A stretch of 64,000 nucleotides of DNA from Sthenelais limicola. Lineage: Eukaryota; Annelida; Polychaeta; Phyllodocida; Sigalionidae. The notes under the pieces were generated by a model. That model was not told the DNA's origin. It did not search any database and saw only the letters and a list, made by a program, of their open reading frames with translations. This document shows positions 43,401 through 54,599 of this stretch, in pieces. Both the position numbers and the translations under genes were made by a program. Within the stretch, counting starts at the first letter, position 1, and every line of letters starts with the position of its first letter. Where the stretch lies: contig OW804095.1 of NCBI GenBank assembly GCA_942159475.1, forward strand, positions 54,278,773-54,342,772, read 5' to 3'.

Positions 43401-46400
43401 AAATCTAAACTTCCACTTAAAACCTTAAACTGATGGATGAACAATCTTTGACTCTTCCAAATACGAAATATATTGCGGTCAAAGAACTTCAGTCAGTTAG
43501 GTCAAAGCAATAATAATTCAAATAAATATCAATGCTTGCCAGTGAACATCAACCAAATTCAAACCTTGTTTTACCAAATGTATAAGGAATGCATCTCTGG
43601 GAGCTGCTAGTATTACTAGAGGTACCATGTAATTCAATTTCTTCACACCAAAATAGCAATTCGCTTCAATTTTGATGTGTGAATCCATCCTGCGGAGTAT
43701 ATTACTTTTCATGCTGCCTATAGTCCTAAAGGGCAGCAGGAAAAGACCTGCACAAATTTTCAAAGAAGTCAATAGGAATGTTTCTCCATATCTAACCCCA
43801 ACACTGCTTACTTGAAACCCCAACCAATTGTGTCTGGCATGGGAGTTCTGATTTTCAGACTCTATTTTAAATGCGAATCTGAAAACATTCGGAAGGATTC
43901 ATTTGAAATAGATCAAAGCATCCCCTGAAATACCAGGTAAACACACTTACCACAGGACTTACAAAAAGTTTCCGCCCTGTGTGTAGTCTGGATGCCGAGC
44001 AGCAACCTCCGGATCAAACCCTTGCCAGTCCCTAGCCACAACGCGGCATATTTCGCAACACTGAGAGTGAGGCTTATGTGCTAGACCCCTGTGGAGGAAG
44101 TCCACACTGAAATCACTCACTCTGAATAAGAAATCCATGCAAAATGACAAGCCATGCCCAGCTTCGGGCACCCCCTGCCATCCACACCAGTGTCTTGCAT
44201 ACCCTTGTAACATTTAGCCAGCCTAAAAGGGTGATAGTCTTCGAAATCTTACCACACAGCGTCTCCAGACACGTGACCTGTTCACACTAGCATCCCATGG
44301 GACAACCACAAAACCACTACAATCATGAATAAATAGTCTCAACTATACGGCAGTGAGCACCCAACTCACTGAGGTAGAGTCAGCACCTTAATTTATTTTC
44401 GCAGTGTATTAAGGTTTATTGCATGGAGAAAGTCACCCGGATCACTTAAAAATGAATAAGAAGTTTTTAAATGAATTATAACATTAATGATTCCGGGTCA
44501 GGCATCCCAGGGCGCATACATCTGCTATTAAAAAAACTGATGGCGCCATATGACCTCAGCCAAAAATAATTGCATTTCAATCGCCGCTTGGGACATTCCC
44601 CATGATGTAAAATTAATATCATTAATCTGTCAAATATATTGACTCCCAAACATATCAACATTCCCCCTCCATCTGGATTGAAAGTAATCTAAACCAATCT
44701 AAGTAAATTCAGTAGAATGAATATTCATGCAGATCTTCATTTTAAATGTATATTGTTTAACATAAAGGCTATTAATTTTATAATTGGCCATAATTAAATA
44801 TTGTATAATGGAAAAGATTATACACATTATGCAATTAAGTTAATACATGAATATGGAAGACAGAGGAAGCCACCACACAATGCTTCACTGTAAACATTCT
44901 AAACAAATATTGTCAAATTTACTCATTTCAAATGAAGTTTGCAAAAAAAGAGTCATTGAAAAAGACATGTATTGTCCATATCAAATTGTCCAAATCCAAT
45001 TCAAATGTGAAGTAAGTGTCTTAATATTGTAGTCTATTCAAATATTGTATCAGATTAAATTAATTAGCGTCTATTGTCCCTTCTGGTGATTTGAAATAAA
45101 TAAAGAGTAATATATAAAAAGTCATTTAATTGGGTCCATTGCAAGTCTATATCCTTGGGTAGTGTTGATGTAAATAAAGGAAACACACAACGGACATCTT
45201 CTCCACACTGCAAGGTCTAGCTGAAGAGTGACGACCGTAGGAAGGAGTGAGTTGTATATTAACTCAAGGCAAAGATGTTCCCTGTAGGAGTAGAGTTGGG
45301 CACCTAGGTGGAGTGAACAGAGGCATGCCAGCCATATCCAAGCCCACATCCACTCCCATAGCTCTATCTGTTATTTCCAGAGCTAAAACTAGGCCACACT
45401 GCATTGCAATGCAAAGAGTGCCCCTTACTCCAAGGGGGGGCAGGCAAGCATCATCTCCCCAGTTCCCTATTTAGAACACACACACACTCACACTAGCCTA
45501 CACAGAAACTTCATCCTATAATAAACTGTCATTATTCCTTCCCCTCCACTCTTCCGAATAGATCTTGAGTAGAAAAGAAGCAGAAGGTAGGTGATACATG
45601 TGTGAAAAGTTCTTCACTGAAGTCTGAAGTTCCCCAAAACTCTGAGGAAAGGACTGAAACATGTATTGAGTAAATGTATGTGTAGAGGAGAGGGTGGAAG
45701 AAAGTAGGTCATAAGCTTTGCCTGCACTGTAACTCATTTGCACTGCCTTTGCTCCTGTGTATAGCAAGGCAGTCCTCTACCTCTAACCAAAGGAGTGCAT
45801 GGTCTGTTTTTAAATCCAGATTTCAACAAAAATATCCTATGAATATGGTTTTAAAAAATGTACCAGCCGAAGCCTGGTTCTCCTCCAATGATATATTCCT
45901 AGGCTAGATATGCAATACAGATATTACTATGAAGAATAGCTTGGTATATCCCTGAGAAAGTAAGAGTCAACTATGTTGTCTGGGTTCCCAAGGATAAGTG
46001 TTTATTAATAGAGGAGCTGAGGTGCTCCTGGTGGTGGGGAGAGCACCCACACACTACACTCTCTAGCTGTCTGACATGACACCGTCACGCCACAGAGAAG
46101 AGCCCCCAATTGTGAGAGCCCACCAAAAGCTACCAAAGCACAACACACGTACCTCCAAAGCTTAATTGACACTACATCCACAGTGAAATGACCAGCATTT
46201 GACCGCTCTGATGCACAGCCGGAAAAAAACTAAGTGTACCAATCCGCCAGTTGACTTTTAATAATGGTATTTCCAACTGCTGCCGTTATTGCTGAAACTG
46301 CCAGACCGGCCATGCCATATCCCCCAAATCCCTCCATCACTGACATCTCAAATCTAAGTGATTCCAACGCTACATGTTTAGGCAAAATCAAATCACCGTC

Positions 46401-49400
46401 TAATATGTCCTCCCACACTGCTTCGCCAGTATCTTCATCAACTGACCTGTCTCTGTCAAATGACAGCGATATCGATATCTCTGCCCTGAACTATAGATTG
46501 GAAAGCTCCATCACATCCAAAAGTAAGGAATGCCAGACAGACAGAGGCCACGAGGACAAGAGCACGCCCACTATACCAGACAGAACCATGTTCAACAAGA
46601 CAGCTATATCAAATACAATTTCTACACTGATCATAACCTTAGATCAGAACTAAGCTGAAAACTTTGACATTGAACTCACTAAAAAGGGATATTTATACAC
46701 ACCCAATTAGAACATCGAGAAATAACTGCTCTAATGACAACATTCATCTATAAAAAAGCTGAATCTACCATATTGTAGTGGTATTGGTTAGTTCTTCTCC
46801 GAAGCACCAGGTGGAGCTACCACTGCTGGTCATTTCTCTATACATTTACTGGGTACAGAAGTCACGCGCACTTCTACCCTTTATTTATCTCTAGCAACAT
46901 GTTACGGTATTTCCGAGTCAACCATAATGAGAACCATAATTAAGAACCATAATTAAGAGCCATAATTAAAGGAACCTTGGCCCTAGTGCCCGTGTATTAT
47001 CAATGTTACCTAATCTTTTTGAGATTAATACTTCTTCATGTCTATGTTGAGACACCATGTGGTACTGTGTACCTGGATTGGTGTACAGGTCCGAAAGTCA
47101 TTCTCGGACAGGAACTAGGTATTTCGGGTAAATACATTCCTCATACTACAGGAATAGAGTATTTCGGACAATACGCTCCTTGATGCAATAAGAACTTGCT
47201 AGTTGTGTTTGAATAAAACAGAGAACGGTGTGGAAATCACTCTTTTGTCTTTATTCTTTGCTAAGAAGAACTGGGTTGTAGTAAAGAACACTACAATATT
47301 ATATATATATATATATAATGTAAATAAAATTATACCATCACCAGTCACTACTTTACCGACCTATAATTATTTTTTCTAATCAATTGAGACAACAACTGTT
47401 TATTTACTGCAACAATATCTGGTACTCTGCAGGCTGCAACGAATACTATAAATGATGACAGTGAAGAAGGGATGGCCTTGACCACCAATAAATGGTAGTT
47501 TATTACACCATAAACAGATACATAAATATCAATAAAGAAAAAATTTCAACGGTGCGTGCAGTCAGTTTGGGATCAGGAGAGCAAGTGAGGGAAGGAACAT
47601 ATTTGTTTTGGTCTACACATATCTGGTACTCTGCAGGCTGCAACAAATACTATAAATGATGACAGTGAAGAAGGGATGGCCTTGACCACCAATAAATGGT
47701 AGTTTATTACACCAAAGAAGGCCAAACCAGAGTCACAGCTGTGATAGTTGATCCGAAATGAATGAGTCCACTTTCAGCTTGGTCTCCATAGAGGGGGATA
47801 TGTATGAATTGACACAAAATGAACGCCAATTACCCCTTGCTTTGATGTCTGACATTGATGAGCCAACCGATGCCATATATGTCGCTCCTCCCCTTCTTAA
47901 GGATTGAGGAGAAAAAACACCTGACATTTTGGCTTTTGCACAACACAACTGAAGAAAATTTTTAAATTCTTCATAGGAGGGATTTGCCCTGGCTAGAGAA
48001 GAGAATAACAGTGAGTCTGATGATAGCTCGTCCGATAAGAGATACTTCTGGAGCCAAAAAACAGCACATAAGGCACGGTCTTTCAGTTTCACAATAGGGA
48101 TGTTGAAGGGAGTAGTAGATGTTTTGGACGAGTTGACAGACCCCACGAAGTACGGGAAATGTCCTTGCGACGAAGAACGTGGGGGGACGAGACAATGTGT
48201 CCTACTCTTTGAAGTGATCTGAATAGGAACAGTGTCATAGTCCAAAGGACACACTGGTGCGCTGAAGAGAAATCCACTTGTTTTGACATCCGTAACAAGT
48301 GAACAGGTAGAATGGGGTCTGAGGGAGTAGGTGATGAGTCTGGTAAACGGCTGATGCCACGCAGAACACATTTTACAGACGGGTGAGACATGGCTGGACA
48401 TTCAATAAGGCGTAATCTCGCGCCAAAGACGACGCCACATAAGTAAGTAGACACCGATGAACTCTTCATGAATGTAGACAAGAAGGCGGCGTACATGCAC
48501 ATGGCATCCACTGATACCGGCCTCTCAGGTATATTGTTATTCTGTAGAAAGTCGGTGAACGCCTTCCATTGGCGGTGGTGTTGAATTAGAGTCGATGGAG
48601 CTACTGAGTTCGCTTGTAGGACAGCCACCCTCTTCATCCATTTCTCCAAGCCTGTATGTATGAGAGGAAATATATGTCGAAAAACAGCACAACCCAGCTT
48701 CTCTTAAAGTAGAAAAATCACACGTCTCGTCCATATAAGGAAGGCGAGACAAATAGTCAGCAACTACATTATTCTTGGTATTAATGTAAGAAGGGCACAG
48801 TTCAATTCCATATATAAAAGTGATCCAAAACAGCTCGTATAACCACTGCATGCATGTTTTGTTGCAACTGATGCCGTTGGTTAACATTACCACAACTTGC
48901 GTATTGTTAATGAAGCACTTTACACGATGACCCTTAAGTTTGTCTTTCCACCTTTTCACGCCCAGAAGCACAGGGTATAGCTCCTGGACGTTGATGTTAT
49001 CATGCTTTAACTTTTCTTGGGGACCAGACGCTAAATGCTGGCAGGCAGTGTCTTCCCAAGGTATAACGTGGTGTTGGAAGGGGCCCTGCAATCCAATCAC
49101 CACCTAAGAAAATACCAAAACCTCGGCTAGAGGCGTCAGATACCATAGGTAGCTCATATTCTGGTCTGACAAACAATCGTACACAATTAATTACTTTACA
49201 GAACGCGTTCCACCACCTGATGTCATCCCTGAACGCTTCTGAGATCAGGGATCTAGTCAAACGTTTGCCTAATAATACTTTGTAGAGGTCGAATAGGCGT
49301 CGGCAAAAGGTTCGCCCGCCCTTGAAGACTGAGGAACAGTGGGCGAGATAACCACAGAGGCATTCCAAATCCTTCTTGGATATATACTTGGCATCCTGGA

Positions 49401-52400
49401 CTTTGTGAAGATTGACCCTAAGCTTCTCCAGCTTCCCTTGAGGTAGGCTCAAAGTCATTTTTGACGAGTCGATCTCGAAGCCCAGATAGGTGCATATGGT
49501 GTTCAGTGAGGTCACTTTATGCCATGCCACATAGAACCCCAAGAAGCGGAGCAAGGCGATGAGGGAATCACGGGCCTGGGAACAGGAGGATAGGGAACTA
49601 GCACATAGGAAGAAATCATCTAAATAGTTAACCACACGCACATTGAAAAGATTTAACATACATTCAGCTACCATAGTAGAGATACGATAAAAAATGTAAG
49701 GGCCAATTCTGAGTCCTATGGTCAGGGTTTATAGCCACTGCCCTGTAAGCAGATTTAATGTTGACGACACTCATATAAGAGCCTAAGTTAATCAAGTCAG
49801 TCGCCATATCAATGTTATTGTAAGAAAAACTACGCACCAATGAGTCGCAGTGAAAGTTGACAGACTCCTGGTCCGGGCGTGAGCAATCTGTTATTGGTCG
49901 AATACCACCGTCAGGCTTAAACACAGCTCCAATTGAGTGAATACATTTAGGTTTAGAATTGACAATAGAAACACAACCTTCAAGGATTTCATTTTTGACA
50001 ATCTTATCCATTTTTACTCTAGCTTCATCTTCCAAAATTGAAGAATAATTCAAGCAGTCGTACTCCTGTACTGGCGTGTCAATCACGTTGACACCATCAA
50101 TTATACCATTAAAAACATCCACATAACATTCAAAGACAGAACAACCCTGGTGGAATAATATAGCCGCAAACCGGCAAGGTTTAAGTTGAACAGATAAGTT
50201 ATAAAGTTGGTGTACACAGTCGCATTTACCTAGAAAACAACTACCAAATACATCAACGGACCGACCGTTCTTAGATACAGGTGTAGAGAAAATGGCCACA
50301 TCGGGCGATACAACATCATTACCACGACAAAAATTTTTAACAGCATTGCACACATTCAAGTACTCACAGTTACTGTCACAAGTCGCAGTATCATCGTTCA
50401 GGAGGGGAGAATCAGTAGGAATATCACCTGTCAAACCTTTCGATTCAACACAAACATCGGCATCGGCATTCATTTTGCCATCATATAACACCTCATTTAC
50501 AAAAGAGTCACATATCGTAGCAACCACTTCACTCGGTAAACTATAGGTGTCAGCACTCCTCTGATTCACCATCTCATCCTATTTTGTTGTTTTCGCCGAT
50601 CCACACGACTTGGCGCCATGGTCTGACGACGAACACGTAGAGCAGCGATGAGGGTACTCGCACTGGGATTTGGAGCAACCCCCAGCGTTAAATTTGAAGC
50701 AAATCCTGGCACCATTACCGTTGGATGACTTGGAACTTTTAGCTGAAGATCCAGATTTAGGAGACACCGCCTTCCTAGAATTCTCGTACGAATAATAACG
50801 TAGAACTTCTTCTTGTTTGACCTCATTGAAGGCAGAGAGGCCCTTCTTGTTAGCACAAACTCTTACAGCTTGGTCGTACAATAACGAGGCTTTCAGCGTA
50901 TACATTTGAGAAGCATTCTTCTCCGTCATGGTGACAACATGAGATAACACTCCAGCTAACTCTTCATATGGTCTACAATCACCCACCATCTTCTCTAACA
51001 TTTGGAGGGAAAGCAATAGCAAATTGTCAAATGTTTCAATGCTCTCACCCTTCTCCAGGTGCTGATCTCTATCAAATGGACCCACTCGCTTCCTCGACGA
51101 GCTCCTTCGACGACGGCTGGCAGTAGCAACATTATAGATCGAGCTTTCTCTGCTCGGAGACCTATCCGTATGAACACTATCACGTTGAGAAGGCCTAGAA
51201 CCAAGGATTTTAATTTCAGAATCCGACGATGAAGCTTCAGATTTTTCAGGAGTCACAATCTGTTCATTGGACTTTTTCTCTAGGCCCTCCACAGCCGACA
51301 AGATCTTCCCGACCATACCTTCGAGGCCCGTGACCCGTTTGGTGAGTTCAGTATTTTTCTCACCTTCCAGCGCTGTAACCTCCGCAATTAACCTCCTATT
51401 GCACAAATGACCAGTCGGGGGTTCATGGGCGTACCCACAAGGCTCACACTGTTTTGCTCTGCCCATCTTGAATAATTCCACACAATCGACCCAACAAATT
51501 ACCATGAAATATAAAAAATTTCAATGGTGCGTGCAGTCAGTTTGGGATCAGGAGAGCAAGTGAGGGAAGGAACATATTTGTTTTGGTCATGGAAGGGCTC
51601 CCACTATGACGTCACCCGTTGTCCGGCGTGCGATGAGGGGGGCGTGACCTAAGGGGCGTTGCTCGGCGACGTAACCAATATACTCGGTGACGCATCACCT
51701 ACACATATCCTGTGCAGGCAGCTGTTCTTAGAAAACACACCACTGACTACATCATTTTACTCTTGTACCCCGAAATTGCATGTAAAATATCATCTGAAGA
51801 AGAGCACAACAGCTCGAAAGCTAGTGAAGAAATAAAAAACCCACTAAACCATTACATTGGGAATTATTCGTCACTATCAAAGAAACCAAAACGAAAATAC
51901 CTGGGACCCACACTATACAGCGACAACTTCTCCCTCGCTATATGCATAATTTTATGCAAAAGAACACTTGAAATATTGCAGCTAGCTGTGACATTAAGCA
52001 GTAGTATACATACTGCAGAGCAACCGGTCTCAAGTTTAATCCTAGAAAGTCGAAAGGTTTCCAAGTTGGGAATTTCAATCTGTCGAATAGAAAAGTTTTG
52101 GAATGCGGTTGGGAGAGAGAAATAAAAATACTAGGAGTAACTCTCATGTCACCAAGAAATGAAATGAAGTTATCAAAAATAAATACTGCTGATCTTATAC
52201 AAAAGATTAAAGAGGTAATAAATGTATGGAAAAAAAGATCTCTATATATTATAACTATCAAAGGTCGAATCCTAGTATCCAATGTATTCTTATTACCATA
52301 ATTTTGTTCAACACACTCTATCATGTGTACATACATATTCCTCCAAAAAGACAGAAAGAGATAGAAGACATTGTAACAGCTTGTATATGGAAGGGAGGAT

Positions 52401-53509
52401 CTCATAAAATAAGCACGGATTTCCTGGTACAAAGTTGTCAAAACAGAGGTTTAGGTCTGAGGAGTATAAAAGAAATAATCGAAACGAATAGATTAAAATG
52501 GGTTCAAAGAATTCTTAAAAATAATCATACTTCATGGTTTAAAATGCTCGAACATGATCACGATAAAACCATAGAAAACATATTCTTGGCAAGAAGTAAA
52601 CCAAGTCATGCTTTGAATAAGTTCTATGAGGAAATTTTCAATAATTATATGGAACAAATATTATTATTCTCAGACACCAACCATGCAATGTCGACCAGAT
52701 CCCAAAAGAAAGATTATGGGGGAATAAATCAATTACCTCCAAAGGAATGTCCATTAGGTGGGAACAAGGTGAAAAACAAGGAATAACTGTACTTGGTGAC
52801 CTGTTAAATGACACAGGGGTGAGCTAACTTCTGAAAAAGAGTTCAAAGAAGAATATAATATGGCAAACCTTTTCCTACCAAGAAAGGCTTTAGCGAAAGC
52901 TGTCCCGGAAGAATGGTGGAAAATGCTTAAAAATAATATTCAGACACCTATTCGAGATGTAATAGAGATCTATAGAAATAAATGGTGAAACGATTGATGT
53001 TAAGAATGCGAAAACGAAAACCTTGTATAATGCCTTAGTCGCAAAATAAATTTTCACTTAAGTATTCTAATACCCATGCACTACCATACATTATATAAGT
53101 TCAAAGATTCAGGGTATAACAAAAAACGGTCATTGGAACGAGAGTTCTATGTATATCAAATCATACATAATTGTCCAAAAAACACTCCCTCTAGATACGT
53201 TGTTCTCAGAGCAATGCATATAATATAATTATATTATACAAATATATTTAACTTAGTTACCTTTCTTGTGTCCAGATATGCTGAAAAAACAAAGCAATCC
53301 GAAGTGACCTCTTGCCAACCTGACTTGGTCAGGTTTAACGGGAGATTCAGCCAAGCCGAATTATTTCTTGAGAGGTTGTAACTCTCTTCCGTGGCTAGAG
53401 TTGACTTATCTAGGATAGCAATCCTTGTAGGTGCTGATATGTAAAGTGAAAATAGAATTGACCCAACGCATGCAAAACATATAATTCGGATACACACTTT
53501 CGGAAACAT
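39467..53509 (-). CDS. GT92-family glycosyltransferase (type II Golgi membrane protein), 3 coding exons
   Basis: Exons: 53509-53261, 41292-41150, 40424-39467. They total 1350 nt, 449 residues plus TAA, with phases 0 and 2 agreeing. The N-terminus (MFPKVCIRIICFACVGSILF) is a short cytoplasmic tail and a signal anchor, followed by a stem and the GT92 (formerly DUF23) domain. Motifs: FVFSAYLDTR at the end of exon 1, VRVIALQRR, PVVAKL, YAAYLYTCNLP, then HDLDEII near residues 278-284, the likely metal/nucleotide-binding DxD equivalent. Family members such as nematode GALT-1 transfer galactose to glycans; the donor and acceptor here are unknown. Intron 1 is 12 kb and filled with mobile elements. 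The start was chosen as the first ATG of the exon 1 frame. Confidence 0.9.
41150..41292 (-). CDS. GT92 exon 2
   Basis: Acceptor TTTTTCAG|GCAACA and donor CTAAA|GTAAGT, phase 2. Encodes KCVRVIALQRRM and MPVVAKLVSRM, segments shared by GT92 proteins between SAYxDxR and the YAAC-like box. Confidence 0.85.
41410..42092. mobile_element. TIR element, 683 bp, hAT-like ends
   Basis: CAGGGGCGTCGGAAGCTA at 41410 is mirrored to 42092. The inverted similarity extends about 55 bp (through GAAATGGG, a G run of different length, and ACAAGTTATTAGTTTG). There is no transposase, and the flanks do not show a clear target duplication. Confidence 0.85.
42326..42518 (-). repeat. 3' LTR of the LARD-like element
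   Basis: 193 bp, essentially identical to 45889-46081. The purine tract adjoins its inner edge at 42519-42537. Confidence 0.88.
45889..46081 (-). repeat. 5' LTR of the LARD-like element
   Basis: 193-bp partner of 42326-42518; the candidate primer binding site starts at 45887 on the minus strand. Confidence 0.88.
46082..46773. other. Unassigned sequence between LTR elements
   Basis: Contains a plus-strand open frame at 46264-46653 (129 residues, Ser/Thr/Asp-rich). I recognise no family, and it may be a retroelement ORF1 remnant or chance. Confidence 0.3.
46774..47295 (+). mobile_element. Solo LTR, 522 bp
   Basis: Starts TGTAGTG and ends CACTACA, flanked by ATAT on both sides (4-bp target duplication in an AT-rich site). 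AATAAA at about 47211 sits where an LTR poly(A) signal would, giving plus orientation. No second copy occurs in the window. A CCATAATTAAGAA short tandem lies inside at 46921-46972. Confidence 0.7.
47415..47510 (-). repeat. Ngaro split direct repeat B2 (3' end)
   Basis: 96-bp copy of B1 (CAACGAATAC versus CAACAAATAC), separated from A2 by 27 bp. Confidence 0.93.
47538..47613 (-). repeat. Ngaro split direct repeat A2
   Basis: 76 bp, one substitution from A1 (CAACGG versus CAATGG), lying between B1 and B2. Confidence 0.93.
47619..47714 (-). repeat. Ngaro split direct repeat B1
   Basis: 96-bp unit starting (plus strand) ATATCTGGTACTCTGCAGGC, five bases from A2. Confidence 0.93.
47733..48649 (-). 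pseudogene. Ngaro tyrosine recombinase, frameshifted
   Basis: The N-terminal core-binding part (48649 to about 48170) ends RVGHIVSSPHVLRRKDI; the catalytic part continues in another frame. It keeps SSKTS, SLRRGGATY (Arg near 47897) and a Tyr in FCVNSYI (near 47804). The usual His before LRR is Gln here. The first catalytic Arg is probably in LFLFRS. Broken by one frameshift. Confidence 0.85.
48650..49085 (-). pseudogene. Ngaro pol: rest of RNase H
   Basis: Frame-shifted continuation with INVQELYPVLLGVKRWKDKL, VKCFINNTQVVVMLTNG and NNVVADYLSR, as in DIRS-group RNase H domains. Confidence 0.8.
49000..49720 (-). pseudogene. Ngaro pol middle: RT palm (YLDD) and start of RNase H
   Basis: Contains the catalytic YLDDFF (about 49626-49609), a thumb-like helical stretch and SDASSRGFG, the start of RNase H. 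A second frameshift near 49085 moves RNase H into the next frame. Confidence 0.87.
49664..50572 (-). pseudogene. Ngaro pol 5' part: N-terminal region and RT fingers
   Basis: 302 codons from ATG 50572. RT motifs appear late: AVFKPDGGIRPITDCSRP and VVNIKSAYRAVAINPDHR. The frame is lost near 49720, where the palm segment between DHR and GLR is missing. The residues GLRIGPYIFYRIS continue in another frame into the next piece. Confidence 0.85.
50579..51466 (-). CDS. Ngaro element ORF1 (Gag-like, zinc-knuckle)
   Basis: 295 codons, intact. The N-terminus carries a possible CEPCGYAHEPPTGHLC zinc site, then a coiled-coil-like acidic segment and an Arg/Ser-rich block (SRRRRSSSRKR). The C-terminus has CFKFNAGGCSKSQCEYPHRC followed by CSTC, a CCCH plus CCHC-like nucleic-acid binding region. 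It ends seven bases before the next ATG. It probably coats the element RNA. Confidence 0.8.
   Translation of the reverse strand: MGRAKQCEPCGYAHEPPTGHLCNRRLIAEVTALEGEKNTELTKRVTGLEGMVGKILSAVEGLEKKSNEQIVTPEKSEASSSDSEIKILGSRPSQRDSVHTDRSPSRESSIYNVATASRRRRSSSRKRVGPFDRDQHLEKGESIETFDNLLLLSLQMLEKMVGDCRPYEELAGVLSHVVTMTEKNASQMYTLKASLLYDQAVRVCANKKGLSAFNEVKQEEVLRYYSYENSRKAVSPKSGSSAKSSKSSNGNGARICFKFNAGGCSKSQCEYPHRCSTCSSSDHGAKSCGSAKTTK
51513..51588 (-). repeat. Ngaro split direct repeat A1 (5' end)
   Basis: 76-bp unit containing GGTGCGTGCAGTCAGTTTGG; matches A2 at 47538-47613. Confidence 0.93.
51890..53210 (+). pseudogene. L1-like LINE reverse-transcriptase C-terminal remnant
   Basis: From about 52021 the frame reads TGLKFNPRKSKGFQVG, then IKILGVTLM, VWKKRSLYIITIKGRILVSN, ACIWKGGSHKIS, GLGLRSIKEIIETNRLKWV and LPRKALAKAVPEEWWKML. 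This is the post-palm to C-terminal layout of L1/Tx1-type ORF2. An upstream YSDN may be a decayed YADD. Several frameshifts and stops; 5' truncated. Confidence 0.8.
53261..53509 (-). CDS. GT92 exon 1 (anchor and stem)
   Basis: ATG at 53509. Transmembrane anchor at about residues 5-22, a Ser/Asn-rich stem, then GWQEV and FVFSAYLDTRK. Donor AAAG|GTAACT, phase 0, compatible with exon 2. Confidence 0.85.
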
Positions 53510-53908
53510 GATTACTTCAAGTAGTAGGTTGATTTGTTCATTCGACGTCCCTTTGGGATTAGCTCCTGTCAGGGAGATGTTTTGCTGTGTGGATAAATGT
53601 TTCAAATAAACAGATACAATGTAAGGAAGCTTAGTACTTCCTGCTTTCTTGTCAGGAGAGTGACTAGAGAGCAAGGTGCGTTTTCCCCGTCGAAATAAGC
53701 AATATCATGCTTTATAAAATGTCATTTCAAGTTTTATAAATACATGTCCCAAAGTTTTCGGTTCTTGTTATTGTAAGATGTAATGGAAGCTGAACAAAGG
53801 TTCGTGAATTAGTGTCCTATCTATCCAGTGCATTTAATAAATCTTTGATCGTGACCGTATTCCTCCTGCTCGATCTTCTATTAGACCATACTGAAATATA
53901 TAGCCTAT

Positions 53909-53968
53909 TGCTCCATGCTCTGAAAGTTGTCATGTATTGCTCCATGCTCTGAAAGTTGTCATGTATCC
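53909..53968. repeat. 30-bp tandem duplication
   Basis: TATTGCTCCATGCTCTGAAA and its continuation GTTGTCATG occur twice in a row. Confidence 0.85.
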
Positions 53969-54599
53969 ATAGAGCTACGTAGTTACCCCTTCCACCTTAC
54001 CCAGCGTCATTGGAAGGAGGCTGGTATGTAGCTATTTACATGTATCTCATGTAGTGAGGGATAAGTAGACTATACGCCTAATGAATGAAGCAGTCCATAC
54101 GTATGCCAGGGCAAAAATAATTGTTTCTGATTTATCTAAGCTCAAAACTATGTAGGGCGGGGGTGGGGGGTATATTTTTGTTATTTTCTTATGGAACCCC
54201 CACCCGGGAACTAAAAGAAATATCTATTTTCTGTCTATTTCATATAACAGTAATTGCTTTAATCATGAAAAATATACATTTTAAGAGTTTTCTGTTTAGG
54301 AAGACTTGTTTTCCTGCTTTAATTAGCTTTTTTCAAAATCAAATAGTCGGTATCGGAAACACCTATTTTCTTTGGCCTAAGGCAAACGACTATATTCATA
54401 TCAAGACCCCTTTTTATGAACGCCACCGAAGTTACCAACTTTAATGAACGCCCCAGGCGGGACGGGTCTGACGGTGGAAGATACCCAGTACTGATTATTA
54501 CACATTATTGGGCGATAACGTTCAGAAACATGATTTCTCCACACGAGGAATTCATTCGGTGCGTGTGTAGGGGGTGGGTGTTTGTGTTTTTGCGTTTTT

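Larger units (their letters stand above)
42326..46081 (-). mobile_element. Non-autonomous LTR retrotransposon (LARD-like), 3756 bp
   Basis: Two direct 193-bp repeats (42326-42518 and 45889-46081) begin TG and end CA, and CCGT flanks both sides as a 4-bp target duplication. Read on the minus strand, the LTR starts TGTCATGTCAG and contains AATAAA. A purine tract (GGAGGGGGAGGGGGG) sits just before the 3' LTR, and TTGGAGGAGAACCAGG, a possible primer binding site, follows the 5' LTR. The 3.4-kb interior has only frames of about 100 codons or less, with no gag-pol motifs seen. Confidence 0.85.
47415..51588 (-). mobile_element. Ngaro/DIRS-type tyrosine-recombinase retrotransposon, degenerate, 4174 bp
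   Basis: On the minus strand: repeat A1 (51588-51513), ORF1, RT-RNase H, tyrosine recombinase, then B1 (47714-47619), A2 (47613-47538) and B2 (47510-47415). The A copies (76 bp) differ by about one base, and the B copies (96 bp) by one or two. The A1-ORFs-B1-A2-B2 split direct repeat order is diagnostic of Ngaro-like elements, which circularise and integrate by a recombinase. I saw no methyltransferase domain, as in Ngaro. RT, RNase H and recombinase frames are all broken, so it is inactive. It lies in the same orientation as the host GT92 gene. Confidence 0.93.
41293..53260. other. GT92 intron 1, a 12-kb nest of mobile elements
   Basis: In order: TIR element 41410-42092, LTR element 42326-46081, unassigned 46082-46773, solo LTR 46774-47295, Ngaro element 47415-51588, LINE remnant about 51890-53210. 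Very little non-transposon sequence remains. Confidence 0.85.

Noticed and set aside
43518..44213. Two minus-strand frames of 101 and 84 codons inside the LTR element
   Set aside because: I found no gag, protease, RT or integrase motif in them, so they are not called as genes.
46264..46653. 129-codon Ser/Thr-rich plus frame
   Set aside because: No recognisable family; could be ORF1 debris or chance, so it is kept only as part of an unassigned interval.
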